Positions 16,697-26,098 of a stretch of DNA of 64,000 nucleotides are shown in pieces. The position numbers were made by a program, and so were the translations under genes. Location: contig CAZSEX010000002.1 in assembly GCA_964606065.1 (NCBI GenBank), positions 66,763-130,762 of the forward strand, in the 5' to 3' direction. The notes under the pieces are model-generated. The model was not told where the DNA came from, did not search any database, and saw only the letters and a program-made list of their open reading frames with translations. Each line of letters begins with the position of its first letter. Position 1 is the first letter of the stretch. This DNA is from JAFGHJ01 sp964606065 (lineage in GTDB: Bacteria; Hydrothermota; UBA3072).

Positions 16697-17652
16697 GTTT
16701 TACTCCTGAAGATTATCCCGAAAAAGATAAAGATTAAAACCGCGATTGAATACAGAATTACCGCGCCTTTAACAGTAAGACGGGTAATAATGAAAGATGC
16801 TTCGCAAAGAGCTATAGTAGCCAGATATATTATAGCGATTATTGAAGGTACAGGTAATCCGGTCGCTTTAAGCTTTAAAACGAAATGGTCATGTGAACCC
16901 TTAAGCGGGTTCCGCTTTTTTATAATTCGAAGAATAACAACATAAGCCGTATCAAATAAAGGGATAAATAAAATAAGTAGAGGTACTAAGAAAGCAATAG
17001 GATTAGTAGCTGTATATCTTGTTATGATAGCTAAAACAGATAACATAAAACCGAGAAAAAGACTTCCCGAATCTCCCATAAAAATCTTCGCCATGGGCAG
17101 ATTAAAGGGCAAAAAACCGAGACAACTTCCAGCGATTGCGGCAGCCAAAGCAGGGTATGTACCTATTCCAAAAACCGAAATAAAAATAAAACTTGAAGCC
17201 GCAAAAAAACCAACTCCCGCGGAAATACCATCCATCACATCTATTATATTAAAAGCGTTTGTTACCCCAACTATCCAGATTAAAGACAATATTATATTCA
17301 AATATTCCGGGAAAATAGCAACTTCCATTTTTATACCCGACCACACAGTAAATATACCTATCAGAAATTGAAATAGAAGTTTTAAGTATCTGGAATAAGG
17401 ACGTATGTCGTCCATAAAACCAAGGAGAAAGACCAAAAAACCAAAAATTAATATTTTCCACTCATTACTAAAAAGAAGGTAAGTTGAAGTTCCCAGAAAA
17501 ATCGCAATTCCCCCGCCATAAGGTGTTGGTTTTGAATGATCTTTAATTCCTTTCGGTTTGTCTATGAAACCTATTTTGCCGGATATTTTTGAGAATATAA
17601 AAGACAAAAGGAAACTAAGAGTAAAGGCTATAACAAAAGAAAGCAATTTCAA
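16693..17652 (-). CDS. WecA/TagO-like polyprenyl-phosphate sugar-1-phosphate transferase
   Basis: The 319-residue protein has about ten membrane segments and the catalytic landmarks of the PNPT family: GFMDDIRPYSR (residues 78-88), NAFNIIDVMDG near 133, KIFMGDSGSLFLGF near 190 and the cytoplasmic GSHDHFVLKL loop near 250. Such enzymes move a HexNAc-1-phosphate from UDP to undecaprenyl phosphate and start O-antigen or teichoic-type glycans. MraY, the other branch, would have different loops. It is the first gene of a seven-gene envelope operon. A promoter and a long inverted repeat lie upstream. Confidence 0.88.
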   Translation of the reverse strand: MKLLSFVIAFTLSFLLSFIFSKISGKIGFIDKPKGIKDHSKPTPYGGGIAIFLGTSTYLLFSNEWKILIFGFLVFLLGFMDDIRPYSRYLKLLFQFLIGIFTVWSGIKMEVAIFPEYLNIILSLIWIVGVTNAFNIIDVMDGISAGVGFFAASSFIFISVFGIGTYPALAAAIAGSCLGFLPFNLPMAKIFMGDSGSLFLGFMLSVLAIITRYTATNPIAFLVPLLILFIPLFDTAYVVILRIIKKRNPLKGSHDHFVLKLKATGLPVPSIIAIIYLATIALCEASFIITRLTVKGAVILYSIAVLIFIFFGIIFRSKT

Positions 17653-17699
17653 GACTCCCGAACTGATTTCAAAGTAAAGAATTTATTTATTATTTTTGT

Positions 17700-17736
17700 T
17701 AAACTCATAATTTTACTATCTAAATTTATGAGTTTA
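17700..17736. promoter_or_regulatory. 11-bp inverted repeat over the envelope-operon promoter (candidate operator)
   Basis: TAAACTCATAA (17700-17710) is the exact inverse of TTATGAGTTTA (17726-17736), with a 15-base loop. The right arm overlaps the predicted -10 box (17728-17723) and the predicted +1 near 17716 falls between the arms. It could be a repressor site or a 5'-end RNA hairpin. Confidence 0.55.
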
Positions 17737-17750
17737 CGGAAATTAGTCAA
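17723..17750 (-). promoter_or_regulatory. predicted promoter of the wecA-like to mrdA operon
   Basis: On the minus strand, TTGACT (17750-17745), a 16-nt spacer and TAAATT (17728-17723) match the window's promoter pattern. The predicted start near 17716 gives a leader of about 64 bases, so this operon is not leaderless. Confidence 0.55.
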
Positions 17751-17788
17751 GTCGAATATTTTACTGAATGAACTTAGTTAATGATAGT

Positions 17789-17805
17789 CGGGGGATTAAC
17801 CCCCG
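17789..17805 (+). repeat. CGGGGG/CCCCCG hairpin
   Basis: CGGGGG (17789-17794), loop ATTAA, CCCCCG (17800-17805), followed by TTTT. It resembles one arm of the three-way-junction repeat and may be its remnant. The T-run would also allow weak termination on the plus strand. Confidence 0.5.
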
Positions 17806-17881
17806 TTTTACTAATTTCCGAGACGTTTTTCTGTTTATGGTATTTTGAAAAAAAATCATGAAATTCCTGGAAAAAAATATA

Positions 17882-17909
17882 TTGACAAATTTAAAAAAAT
17901 CTGTATAAT
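17882..17909 (+). promoter_or_regulatory. consensus promoter of the Asp-box protein gene
   Basis: TTGACA (17882-17887), a 16-nt spacer and TATAAT (17904-17909) are perfect matches. The leader ends in a strong AAAGGAGG about 7 bases before the ATG at 17939. Confidence 0.82.
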
Positions 17910-17938
17910 AATTATAATAAAAAAAAAGGAGGTTTTTT

Positions 17939-19579
17939 ATGAAGAAAATATTAATATTTTTCGTAATAGTTATTCTTGGCAGCACGAATGCTCTAAAAGC
18001 ATCCGGGAATTTAGCAGATGGAGGAAAATCTAAACTGGATTTATTCCGGACTTCAAAAGAATTAGCCACCGATGATCCTGTAGAAATCGCTCCTGATAAC
18101 GACCCAAAATCGACATGGTACGAGGATAAAATAATCTATGACGGCTCGGTTAACGTTAACGCCTGGGCAGTTGCTCAAGGCATCGATGACGATGCGATCG
18201 ACGTAGATTATTTTGCCGGAGATACTCTGAGGGCGGTTGTCGCGTGCTCGGATTCAATGGTTAGAATTTTCAGGTCCGACGACAACGGACAAACCTGGGT
18301 ATACGCTAACGGGTTCCAATTTTTATATGATAATGCTACCGAACCTCATATCGTTCACGGACCCGACAGCACCTATCATGTTCTTGTCAGGTATCTAAAA
18401 GACCAGGACCAGCTTTACGCACGCACATATAGAACAGCTGATGAGTCAGTAATATCGGGAAGCGATCAATATATATCGGGAACCGATTCAGTAAAAAATT
18501 ACACGGTCTGCACAAACAGACAGGGTTTTCATGATTATTCCGTTTTTGTGGCTTACCACAACGGACTCGGAGGAGCCGGAGCGGACCAAATAAAGTTTAC
18601 CAGAACCACGGATCAGGGACAAAACTGGACGGCTCCGGATGGACTTCAATACGCAGGCTCAGGCTTCCCCGATTTAGTCTATGGAGGAGACAGCACATTA
18701 CACGAAACTTACCTCGCGATTCTTTCCGACACTACCTATAGAATAAATACACGAAGAAGTTATGATTTAGGAAACAGCTGGGAGGGCTCAATACACTTAG
18801 AATCAGACACGTTCCCGAAGATGGGTCCGCAGATAGCGGCAGGCTATAATGAGGGGGGAGATGTATGGGTAATATGGTCAAAACAGAATCTTTTAAACGC
18901 TAACGACGACTGGGGTCTCCGATGGTCATGGAGCACCGACTCGGGCGCAACCTGGCCGAATCCTGCATGGATAAACAGTAATATCGATTCCAACGAAGTT
19001 CTTCCCAGCATCGCGGTCCACGACGCCTTCGGTTCAACGTCCAATACTCCTTATGTCACCTTTATCAAATCTTTCTACGATTATACCGGAGAAATTTCGG
19101 TCAGGTCTTTTGAATGGCAGAATGCCGATAGTTCATGGTCTGCCGATTCCTGCTATGCGGACAGCGGAGCTGTGGTAACAAGACCCATTCAGACTTTTAT
19201 CGCAAGTGGGATACCCGCGATAGCCTATGTCGGAGCCAATGCGGATAAAGTCTATTTTGATTCCTGGTCGAACTCCTCGGGTATAGAAGAAGACAACGAT
19301 ATTACCGCTTCAGACGGGCAAATAAAATGCAGTCTCGATCAAAATATTATTATGGGAACTGCCGTGTTAAAATATACGTTGCCGATTGAAACGACTGTTA
19401 ACGTTTCTCTCGTAAATATCCTGGGTCAGAAAATTGAAATACTTGATAACGGTGAAAAAGCCGGCGGAGAACATACAGTAAGCGTATCCGCCGAAAACTT
19501 GTCGCAGGGAATTTACTATATAGTTATAGAAACAAAAAACGGTGAAAAAGGTATAACGAAAGCAACCGTTCTTAAATAA
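17939..19579 (+). CDS. secreted Asp-box (sialidase-fold-like) protein with type IX-like sorting domain
   Basis: The 546-residue protein has a signal peptide (MKKILIFFVIVILGSTNALKA). At least four Asp-box turns S/T-x-D-x-G-x-x-W are visible: SDDNGQTW, TTDQGQNW, SYDLGNSW and STDSGATW. These mark a six-bladed sialidase/BNR propeller. No FRIP arginine motif is apparent, so enzymatic sialidase activity is doubtful. The last 85 residues (from LKYTLPIETTVNVSLVNILGQ to ENLSQGIYYIVIETKNG and a final KATVLK) are a type A sorting domain. It is probably displayed at the surface. A consensus promoter, perfect SD and a strong terminator suggest high expression as a single gene. Confidence 0.85.
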   Translation: MKKILIFFVIVILGSTNALKASGNLADGGKSKLDLFRTSKELATDDPVEIAPDNDPKSTWYEDKIIYDGSVNVNAWAVAQGIDDDAIDVDYFAGDTLRAVVACSDSMVRIFRSDDNGQTWVYANGFQFLYDNATEPHIVHGPDSTYHVLVRYLKDQDQLYARTYRTADESVISGSDQYISGTDSVKNYTVCTNRQGFHDYSVFVAYHNGLGGAGADQIKFTRTTDQGQNWTAPDGLQYAGSGFPDLVYGGDSTLHETYLAILSDTTYRINTRRSYDLGNSWEGSIHLESDTFPKMGPQIAAGYNEGGDVWVIWSKQNLLNANDDWGLRWSWSTDSGATWPNPAWINSNIDSNEVLPSIAVHDAFGSTSNTPYVTFIKSFYDYTGEISVRSFEWQNADSSWSADSCYADSGAVVTRPIQTFIASGIPAIAYVGANADKVYFDSWSNSSGIEEDNDITASDGQIKCSLDQNIIMGTAVLKYTLPIETTVNVSLVNILGQKIEILDNGEKAGGEHTVSVSAENLSQGIYYIVIETKNGEKGITKATVLK

Positions 19580-19594
19580 TAAGGAATTGAGAAA

Positions 19595-19634
19595 CAAATA
19601 AAAAGGGGGAGTTTCCTCTCCCCCTTTTTATTTG
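19595..19634. terminator. strong bidirectional terminator hairpin
   Basis: A 17-bp perfect stem pairs 19595-19611 (CAAATAAAAAGGGGGAG) with 19618-19634 across a 6-base loop. T5 follows the GC core on the plus strand and the mirror A-run allows minus-strand function. It separates the Asp-box gene from the membrane-TPR gene, whose start is only 11 bases beyond. Confidence 0.88.
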
Positions 19635-19644
19635 TAAAATCAAA

Positions 19645-21627
19645 GTGATACTGAGAAAAATAATAACCAAAATAGAAAAAGAGAAATTTTCTTTACTTTC
19701 AGGGTTTTTAACACTTTTTTCGATAATTTTGACCCGCAATATACTTGAAAGTTCCTTTGAAGGAAAACAGATTCTGGGTTTCTCGGTAATTTCGTCACAT
19801 TCCTTTTTCATGACATTCGTGCACTTTCCGCTTTTTTATATATCCCTTTTCGCTTGGATTATTTTAGTGTTTAAGCTGTTAACAAAAGAAGATACAATAA
19901 AAATAGCAAAAACTATTACAGTGGGAATGGCGGTCATTATTATTGCTCCGCTCCTCGATATTATAGTTTCAAAAGGCAGCGGTTATAAATTAACGTATTT
20001 AAAAGGACCCGAAACAATTACAGAAATACATAAATTTTTCTATTTTACGAAAGATCTGCTGCAGGCAAGCTGGGGACAGAGATTGGAGATTTCTTTAGTC
20101 CTTACGGGAAGTTTTTCCTACATTCTGATAAAAACAAAAAATTATTTTAAGTCTATAATCGCGCCAATTATCGTTTACCTGATCATTTTCCTCCACAGTG
20201 TATTACCAAATACTGTAGCAAAAATACCTTCATATTCAGGCTTTAAAAGTCTCACTTCCGCGACAATTTTAGCCGGCGGAATATTGCCCGTCGACAGCCA
20301 GAATTATTCTGTAATTTTTCTCATATCTACCATATTCGCCGGAGCTTTAGTTATATCAATCGAAAAAAGAGATAAAATAAAAAAAGTATTTAATCTAAAA
20401 CATTCCTGTATCGCGATTATTTCGGTCCTTCTGGGAATTATATACGGCTTACTTCTTATATTCAAATATTATCACTTCATTCTAATAAATCCTATAATTT
20501 ACCTTTCGGTACTTTTAAGTTTTTTAATTGTAATATTTACTATTACTACTACAGAAAAAGAAATTAATTCACCTGAATTCCACTTACTTGCCATAGGAAT
20601 AATATTCTCCGGTATTTCTCTCGGATATGTATTTTTAACTCTAATTATAATTACATACATTTTAAAACGTTTTATTAAACCAAACTGGATTTATCTTTTC
20701 ACAATATACATTGCGGGTTTTTCGTTAATTTTCCAGGAGAGTACCTTTAAAACAATAATTCCCTTAAAAAACAAAAATATAGAATCAAAAGGAAAAGAAC
20801 TCGCGGGCTGGACATTCTTTTTAAACGGCAATTATGAAAAAGCTTTATTCACCTACTTGAGAGCCAACTCTATTTCCCATAACAACGAAACTCAAAAGAG
20901 AATTGGACAATGTTATCTTAGCATGGGACATCTCGAGAAAGGTATAGGTGAACTTGAAAAAATCGAAAAACCTGACTACGAAACGATTCTTTCTCTGGGC
21001 CAGGCATATACACAAAACGGCAAAATAAAAAAAGTTATAAGTACTTATAAAAAAGCTATTAAAGAAGGATTATCTCAGGAAGAATTTTATGTGAAAATAG
21101 CTCAAATCGCTTCAAGAAGCGGTATGGAAGATGAAATGAATAACGCGATCAATAGAGCCGAACTTTACGGAACCCCGAAATATAAACTTTACCAGATTAA
21201 AGCGGATTTTTATTTCAGAAAAGGTAAATTAGTCGAAGCCATGTCTATGTACGATAAGTCGTTAGCTTACAACCCAAGATCAGCCGCATCGCTTACAGGT
21301 AAAGGAATGACATATTACAGACAGGGAAAAATAAACGAGGCAGAAAGACAATTGTTAAAAGCGCTGGAAATCGAACCGACCGGCGACGCCATTTATAACA
21401 ACCTGGGAATCTTATATATGGCGCAGAATGAATATAAAAAAGCCGAAAAAATATTTCATAAGTCTTTGAAAATTAATCCAAATCAGGAAGAGGCCTATTT
21501 CAACCTCGGTCTGATTTATGAGGCAAAAGGAAATAAACTCAAAGCGTTACAGATGTACCAGAAGGCGTTGACCGTTAACCCTGACTATTTACCCGCAATA
21601 GTAAAAACAAAGGTATTAAAAAAATGA
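19645..21627 (+). CDS. polytopic membrane protein with C-terminal TPR domain
   Basis: The protein has 660 residues. The N-terminal 370 contain about ten hydrophobic segments, including FFMTFVHFPLFYISLFAWIILVF and GMAVIIIAPLLDIIV. From about residue 395 to the end there are TPR units, for example GWTFFLNGNYEKALFTYLRA, GMTYYRQGKINEAERQLLKA and GLIYEAKGNKLKALQMYQKA. The GTG at 19645 has no clear SD, but the hydrophobic sequence right after it supports this start. The membrane part has conserved-looking polar residues (PLLD, then GSGYKLTYL) that might form a site. It overlaps the UbiA-family gene by 4 bases, so the two are translated together. I do not recognise the membrane domain. Confidence 0.8.
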   Translation: MILRKIITKIEKEKFSLLSGFLTLFSIILTRNILESSFEGKQILGFSVISSHSFFMTFVHFPLFYISLFAWIILVFKLLTKEDTIKIAKTITVGMAVIIIAPLLDIIVSKGSGYKLTYLKGPETITEIHKFFYFTKDLLQASWGQRLEISLVLTGSFSYILIKTKNYFKSIIAPIIVYLIIFLHSVLPNTVAKIPSYSGFKSLTSATILAGGILPVDSQNYSVIFLISTIFAGALVISIEKRDKIKKVFNLKHSCIAIISVLLGIIYGLLLIFKYYHFILINPIIYLSVLLSFLIVIFTITTTEKEINSPEFHLLAIGIIFSGISLGYVFLTLIIITYILKRFIKPNWIYLFTIYIAGFSLIFQESTFKTIIPLKNKNIESKGKELAGWTFFLNGNYEKALFTYLRANSISHNNETQKRIGQCYLSMGHLEKGIGELEKIEKPDYETILSLGQAYTQNGKIKKVISTYKKAIKEGLSQEEFYVKIAQIASRSGMEDEMNNAINRAELYGTPKYKLYQIKADFYFRKGKLVEAMSMYDKSLAYNPRSAASLTGKGMTYYRQGKINEAERQLLKALEIEPTGDAIYNNLGILYMAQNEYKKAEKIFHKSLKINPNQEEAYFNLGLIYEAKGNKLKALQMYQKALTVNPDYLPAIVKTKVLKK

Positions 21628-22553
21628 TTGTTTCTTTAATAATATTTATCGTCGTTACCTGCGGGGGATTTTTATTCATAAAAACCAGGGAACCGGGACT
21701 GATAAAAAACTGGCTGAAATCATCCCGCCCTTTCATTGCTCTTCATTATATTTTTCCTACCGTATTAGGCATTGTGCTCGGAAGTTATATATTCAAGGAA
21801 CCTATCAATCTCTTAAATTCGGCTCTTCTTTTATTTTCTATCCTGTTTTCCTTTCAGACTTCAGTAATAACGAATGACATTAACGATGTCAAAACCGACC
21901 ATTTATCAAATAAAAATAGCCTTTTGAGTTCAGACTCTTTCCCGATAAGTTATTACACATATTTAAGCATTTTTTTCTTTATAATTTCATTACTTTCCGC
22001 GTTAATCATCAATTACAGATTGTTTCTTATAGTAACATTAGGACATATACTTCATTTTTCTTACTCGACAAAACCTCTCAGATTAAAACGTTTCTATCCT
22101 GTATCCGTTTTTATTCTATCATTAGCTGCTCTGCTCACCGCTATTTCCGGCTACGCCCTTTTCAACCCGTACAAACCTATTATCTCATTCCCGTTGAAAC
22201 CGGCTTTATTGATTTTCGTTCCTCTATTTCTATCTTTAAATTTCCGAGACCTTTCAGACTACAGGGGTGACGGGAAAACGAATATAACAACTTTATTCAC
22301 AATATTTGGTCTTGAAAAAGGAAGACGAATAAACGCCTGCCTGGTACTTTTAAGTTACTTGCTTGTACCTTTAATTCTAAATTTCTATCAGCTCTTTATA
22401 ACTACATTACCTCTTGGAATTGCAAGTTTTTATTTTAGTTTAAAAAAACCATTTAACGAAAAGATGATATTTTATATATATTTTATGTTAATTGCGGTTT
22501 TAGCGGTCTTATTACACACAAGAACCGAAATATTCCTCGGTTCAATCTTTTAA
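21624..22553 (+). CDS. UbiA-family prenyltransferase
   Basis: The 309-residue membrane protein has the two Asp-rich motifs of the UbiA superfamily: NDINDVKTDHLSNKN near residue 90 and RDLSDYRGDGKTNITTL near 205. It also has about eight membrane segments. These enzymes move polyprenyl chains onto aromatic or glycerophosphate acceptors in quinone, haem or lipid synthesis. The first motif departs from the usual R-T-x-R-P continuation, so the acceptor cannot be inferred. The 4-base overlap with the membrane-TPR gene suggests a joint function. Confidence 0.82.
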   Translation: MIVSLIIFIVVTCGGFLFIKTREPGLIKNWLKSSRPFIALHYIFPTVLGIVLGSYIFKEPINLLNSALLLFSILFSFQTSVITNDINDVKTDHLSNKNSLLSSDSFPISYYTYLSIFFFIISLLSALIINYRLFLIVTLGHILHFSYSTKPLRLKRFYPVSVFILSLAALLTAISGYALFNPYKPIISFPLKPALLIFVPLFLSLNFRDLSDYRGDGKTNITTLFTIFGLEKGRRINACLVLLSYLLVPLILNFYQLFITTLPLGIASFYFSLKKPFNEKMIFYIYFMLIAVLAVLLHTRTEIFLGSIF

Positions 22554-23052
22554 TCAGATTTAGGCACTGAGGCACAAAGAAACAAATGAATATATTTGTC
22601 TTTTACTCCTCTACCGATTTTTTCACAGGCATTGTAAAATTTTCTACAAATTAGTTTATAAACAACCAATCGCTTTCCCCGAAGAACAAACTACCCAGGA
22701 CAAAAAAACACCTCTGTGACTTTGCGGCAAATTCTCCTGCGAGTATGGATTCTCAAACTATATACCTTTTTTTCTTGCCCTCCGTGTCTCGTTGTGAAAA
22801 TTTATTTGCAAGTCTTGTGATAATCTCGTGTTAATCTTGTGGTTCCTATCGGGAGATGGGAGGAGTTTTAAAGATAAATATATTTTTTTTCTATGCCTTC
22901 TTTGGGTGTGTAAAGATGGGTGAAACGGATAAAAAAATCTTGTGTTAATCAGTGGAATCTGTGGTTTAAACTGGGTTTGTGTGACTGGCTTTTGCGTCTT
23001 TGCGGTAAGAATCTCGTGCTAATCTGCCTGCCGTGCAGAGAGGAACAAACGT
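22554..23052. repeat. gene-free region packed with dispersed repeats
   Basis: These 499 bases lie between converging operons. Family-A strings occur at 22563-22583 (plus), 22711-22730, 22772-22799 and 22992-23009 (minus). Family-B strings occur in minus orientation at 22822-22846, 22937-22969 and 23010-23031, containing words such as CTCGTGTTAATC and GTGGTTTAAA. No ORF with coding character and no hairpin terminator was seen. Confidence 0.7.
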
Positions 23053-24729
23053 TCAGGGTGTAATCTCGTGATTTCTTTGGGGTTGTACTTTTATATCATG
23101 AATTTTCAGTGAAACTTTGCCATTCCAGTCGTCTATAAACGGCGAATAAGCTATGTTAAACTTTTTAGAATTTCTTAATAAATCAATTTTATAACCGAGA
23201 GAAAAACCAATACACGGAATATATTTATCTTTATTTTTTACGGTAAATTTTAAATGATTTTTTCCAACGATATTGGGAACATCCGCCAATTCGATATCAA
23301 AAGCCGAAAAAACCGGTTTTGGATTACCCACCCCGAAAGGAGCTAAAATTTCGATAGCCTTTACTAATTTTTCGTTGATCGATTCGAGCGTCAGGGGAAA
23401 ATCTATCAAAAGTTCCTTCTGCGGAATATTATTACCCAAATTTTTTATAACTTGCTCTTCAAAAGCTTTCTCGAAAGAACGGATATTTTCTTTCTTTATA
23501 GATATTCCGCAGGCTTGATCGTGACCACCGTATTCTTCAAGTAAAACTGATAATTCTTTTAAAGAAGCGGTAATATTAAAACCCGGAATACTTCTTCCAG
23601 AACCCCTGCAAATACCATCTTTTTCAACTATAAGAATGGTCGGTCTATTAAGTTCTTCGACAATTTTCGAGGCCACTATACCTATCACACCTTCATGCCA
23701 TTCGTCGCTCGAAAGAACTATTCCTGCATTCTCTTCTATATTACGCGAATTTAAAAAACCAAAAGCCTCTTTGTAGATTTTTTCTTGAAGTTTTTTTCTC
23801 TCAATATTACAATTTTCCAACTTCGCAGCGATTGTACCGGCCTCGGTATTATTATACGTACATAATAAATCGACAGCTTCTTTAGACTCTCCCAATCTCC
23901 CAAGAGCATTAATTCTCGGGGCAATAAGAAAAGCTATATGCCAGGCCTGTACCTGCCCTTTCTTAAAACCAGAATTTTTTAATAATGAAACTATACCCGG
24001 CCTGCGGTTTTCATTGATTATTTTAAGACCAAGGAAGGTTAATATCCGATTTTCTCCGGTAAGAGGCATAATATCGGCGACTGTTCCGAGCGCCACAAGG
24101 TCAAGATTCCAGAGAAGAAAATTGAGAGAAAGATCTGACATTTTTTCTATCCCCTGACAGAGTTTAAAAACAACTCCAACACCGGCAAGATCTTTATAAG
24201 GATAAGAATCCGATAAATAAGGATCTATTTTTATTTCAGCGGGATTGTGTTTTTCAGGTAAATGATGATCTGTAACTATAACCTCCAACCCCAATTCTTC
24301 AGCATATCGAATTTCCTCTTCACCATTTATACCGCAATCAACGGTAATTATGAGATTCGTACCCCTATCCTTCAATTCTTTAATACCTGATTTATTTAAA
24401 CCATATCCGTCTTCCAATCGGTGCGGAATATAAAAATCAACACCGGCATTGAGTTTCTTTAAAACAGTAAGCAATAAAGAGGTGGAAACCACCCCATCGA
24501 CATCGTAGTCACCAAAAATAGAAATCTTTTGATTAGATTCAATTGCATCTAAAATTCTTTTGCTCCCTTCCATTACACCATCCAGAGAAAAAGGATCGTG
24601 CAAACCCTCGATAGAAGGATTTAAAAAGGAATCAACATCCGAAACACCCCTAACATTAAGCAATGTTTCAAGTATAGCTTCAGTCGCTACTGTATCTATC
24701 AACTTTTTAGACTTCAATCTCCACTTCAT
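23053..24729 (-). CDS. recJ: single-stranded-DNA-specific exonuclease RecJ
   Basis: RecJ degrades single-stranded DNA 5' to 3' in recombination and repair. The 558-residue protein has the DHH-family motifs in order: IFGDYDVDGVVS near residues 71-82, IITVDCGING near 127 and VIVTDHHLPEKH near 149. A later PRINALGRLG segment and the DHHA1 motif EYGGHDQACGISI complete the set, followed by an OB-like C-terminus. It is the last gene of the long minus-strand operon, 57 bases after rimO. Confidence 0.95.
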   Translation of the reverse strand: MKWRLKSKKLIDTVATEAILETLLNVRGVSDVDSFLNPSIEGLHDPFSLDGVMEGSKRILDAIESNQKISIFGDYDVDGVVSTSLLLTVLKKLNAGVDFYIPHRLEDGYGLNKSGIKELKDRGTNLIITVDCGINGEEEIRYAEELGLEVIVTDHHLPEKHNPAEIKIDPYLSDSYPYKDLAGVGVVFKLCQGIEKMSDLSLNFLLWNLDLVALGTVADIMPLTGENRILTFLGLKIINENRRPGIVSLLKNSGFKKGQVQAWHIAFLIAPRINALGRLGESKEAVDLLCTYNNTEAGTIAAKLENCNIERKKLQEKIYKEAFGFLNSRNIEENAGIVLSSDEWHEGVIGIVASKIVEELNRPTILIVEKDGICRGSGRSIPGFNITASLKELSVLLEEYGGHDQACGISIKKENIRSFEKAFEEQVIKNLGNNIPQKELLIDFPLTLESINEKLVKAIEILAPFGVGNPKPVFSAFDIELADVPNIVGKNHLKFTVKNKDKYIPCIGFSLGYKIDLLRNSKKFNIAYSPFIDDWNGKVSLKIHDIKVQPQRNHEITP

Positions 24730-24786
24730 ATTTTAATACCTATGTATTTATACAGCAATATCTTAAATATTAAAATATCAAGCAAT

Positions 24787-26088
24787 TTATTTTAACTCCC
24801 CTATCATATCGCAACCCACAACATCCGAAATTAAACATGGGTAGAAGCTGCCTATCTTGATCTCTTTATCCCCTGGTAGAATCCAGATAACCGGATCGAT
24901 ATCCGGGGCGGAATTTTTAGTTCTTCCGTAGTACTCGCCTTCTTCTATTCCATCGATAATCACTTCGAACGATTTGTCTATAAACTGCGTGTTTTTTCTT
25001 GCTATTTTTTTTTCGATTAATGATGTCAATATGTCAAGACGGCGCATAATCTCTTTACCGGCAAGAGTCTTCATTGAAAAGGAGCGAGTTCCTTCTTCAT
25101 GCGAATACGCAAAAACACCGGTATACTCGATTTCTTTATCGCGTATAAAAGAACAGAGTTCATCGAAGTCCTTTTTTGTTTCCGTCGGAAAACCCACAAT
25201 AAAAGTACTTCTTAAAGTAAAATCATCCATAGAGGTAATCAGCTCTAATAGTTTTTCTATTTCCTTTCTACCGTAACCACGATTCATATCTGAAAGAACC
25301 GAATCGGATACATGCTGTAATGGAATATCGAGATAATTGATAACGTTAGGAAAGCTCTGCATTGTTTTAAGGAGTTCCTCGGAAACATAAAGCGGATGAA
25401 AATAAAGAAACCTTATCCAACCGGGAAAAATAGGAGCTACTTCCTCAATAAGATTAACCAGGCTATTTCTGCCTGGTAAATCTTTACCCCATGAAGTTGT
25501 ATTTTGACCGATCAAAATAATTTCTTTAACACTTCCCGGTAAATTAAAAATTTCTTCTTTTATCGCGGAGAGTTCTTTAGAATGGGAAACACCTTTTAGC
25601 TGCGGAATCACGCAAAAGGCACATTTAAAATCACACCCTTCCTGGATTTTAATATATCTGTAATGTTCCGGAGTAACACGCGGTATTTTATACAAATTTT
25701 TTCCTAAAAAACCGAGATTTGACCTGACCTCGGACTTACCATTAGAAATTAATTCGGAAATTTTTTCTATTGATCCCGTACCAACCAATAAATCGACCTC
25801 ATTCATGGTTTTGAGCAATTCCTCTCCATATCTTTGCGCCAGACAACCGACAACAACAAAAATTGCTTCTTTATTTTTATTTCTAAGTGATAATATTAAA
25901 TCGATCGATTCAGAAACCGCATCACTTATGAAAGCACAACCGTTAACAATTATTATATCTGCTTTTTCCGGAAACTTTATAAATTCAAAACCCGACGACT
26001 CCAATATATTCGAAATCGCTTCACTATCAGCTTCATTTCTGGGACAGCCAAGTGTTTCTAAATAAAAAGTTTTTCCTTTAGGGATCAC
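24787..26088 (-). CDS. rimO: ribosomal protein S12 methylthiotransferase RimO
   Basis: The 433-residue radical-SAM enzyme adds a methylthio group to an aspartate of ribosomal protein S12. The N-terminal MTTase domain has cluster cysteines C15 (LGCPRNEAD), C51 (NGCAF) and C82 (GCLAQRY). The radical-SAM CxxxCxxC is C152-C156-C159 (EGCDFKCAFCVIP). A C-terminal TRAM-like domain follows. The GCPRNEAD segment and the S12-type family resemblance favour RimO over MiaB. Confidence 0.93.
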   Translation of the reverse strand: MIPKGKTFYLETLGCPRNEADSEAISNILESSGFEFIKFPEKADIIIVNGCAFISDAVSESIDLILSLRNKNKEAIFVVVGCLAQRYGEELLKTMNEVDLLVGTGSIEKISELISNGKSEVRSNLGFLGKNLYKIPRVTPEHYRYIKIQEGCDFKCAFCVIPQLKGVSHSKELSAIKEEIFNLPGSVKEIILIGQNTTSWGKDLPGRNSLVNLIEEVAPIFPGWIRFLYFHPLYVSEELLKTMQSFPNVINYLDIPLQHVSDSVLSDMNRGYGRKEIEKLLELITSMDDFTLRSTFIVGFPTETKKDFDELCSFIRDKEIEYTGVFAYSHEEGTRSFSMKTLAGKEIMRRLDILTSLIEKKIARKNTQFIDKSFEVIIDGIEEGEYYGRTKNSAPDIDPVIWILPGDKEIKIGSFYPCLISDVVGCDMIGELK

Positions 26089-26098
26089 CTATTCCTAT

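Noticed and set aside
17761..18069. 102-residue minus-strand ORF upstream of the Asp-box gene
   Set aside because: It overlaps a consensus promoter, SD and signal peptide of the plus-strand gene, and its composition is low-complexity.
17939..19579. Active sialidase
   Set aside because: Asp-boxes mark the fold only; no catalytic arginine triad or FRIP motif could be identified.
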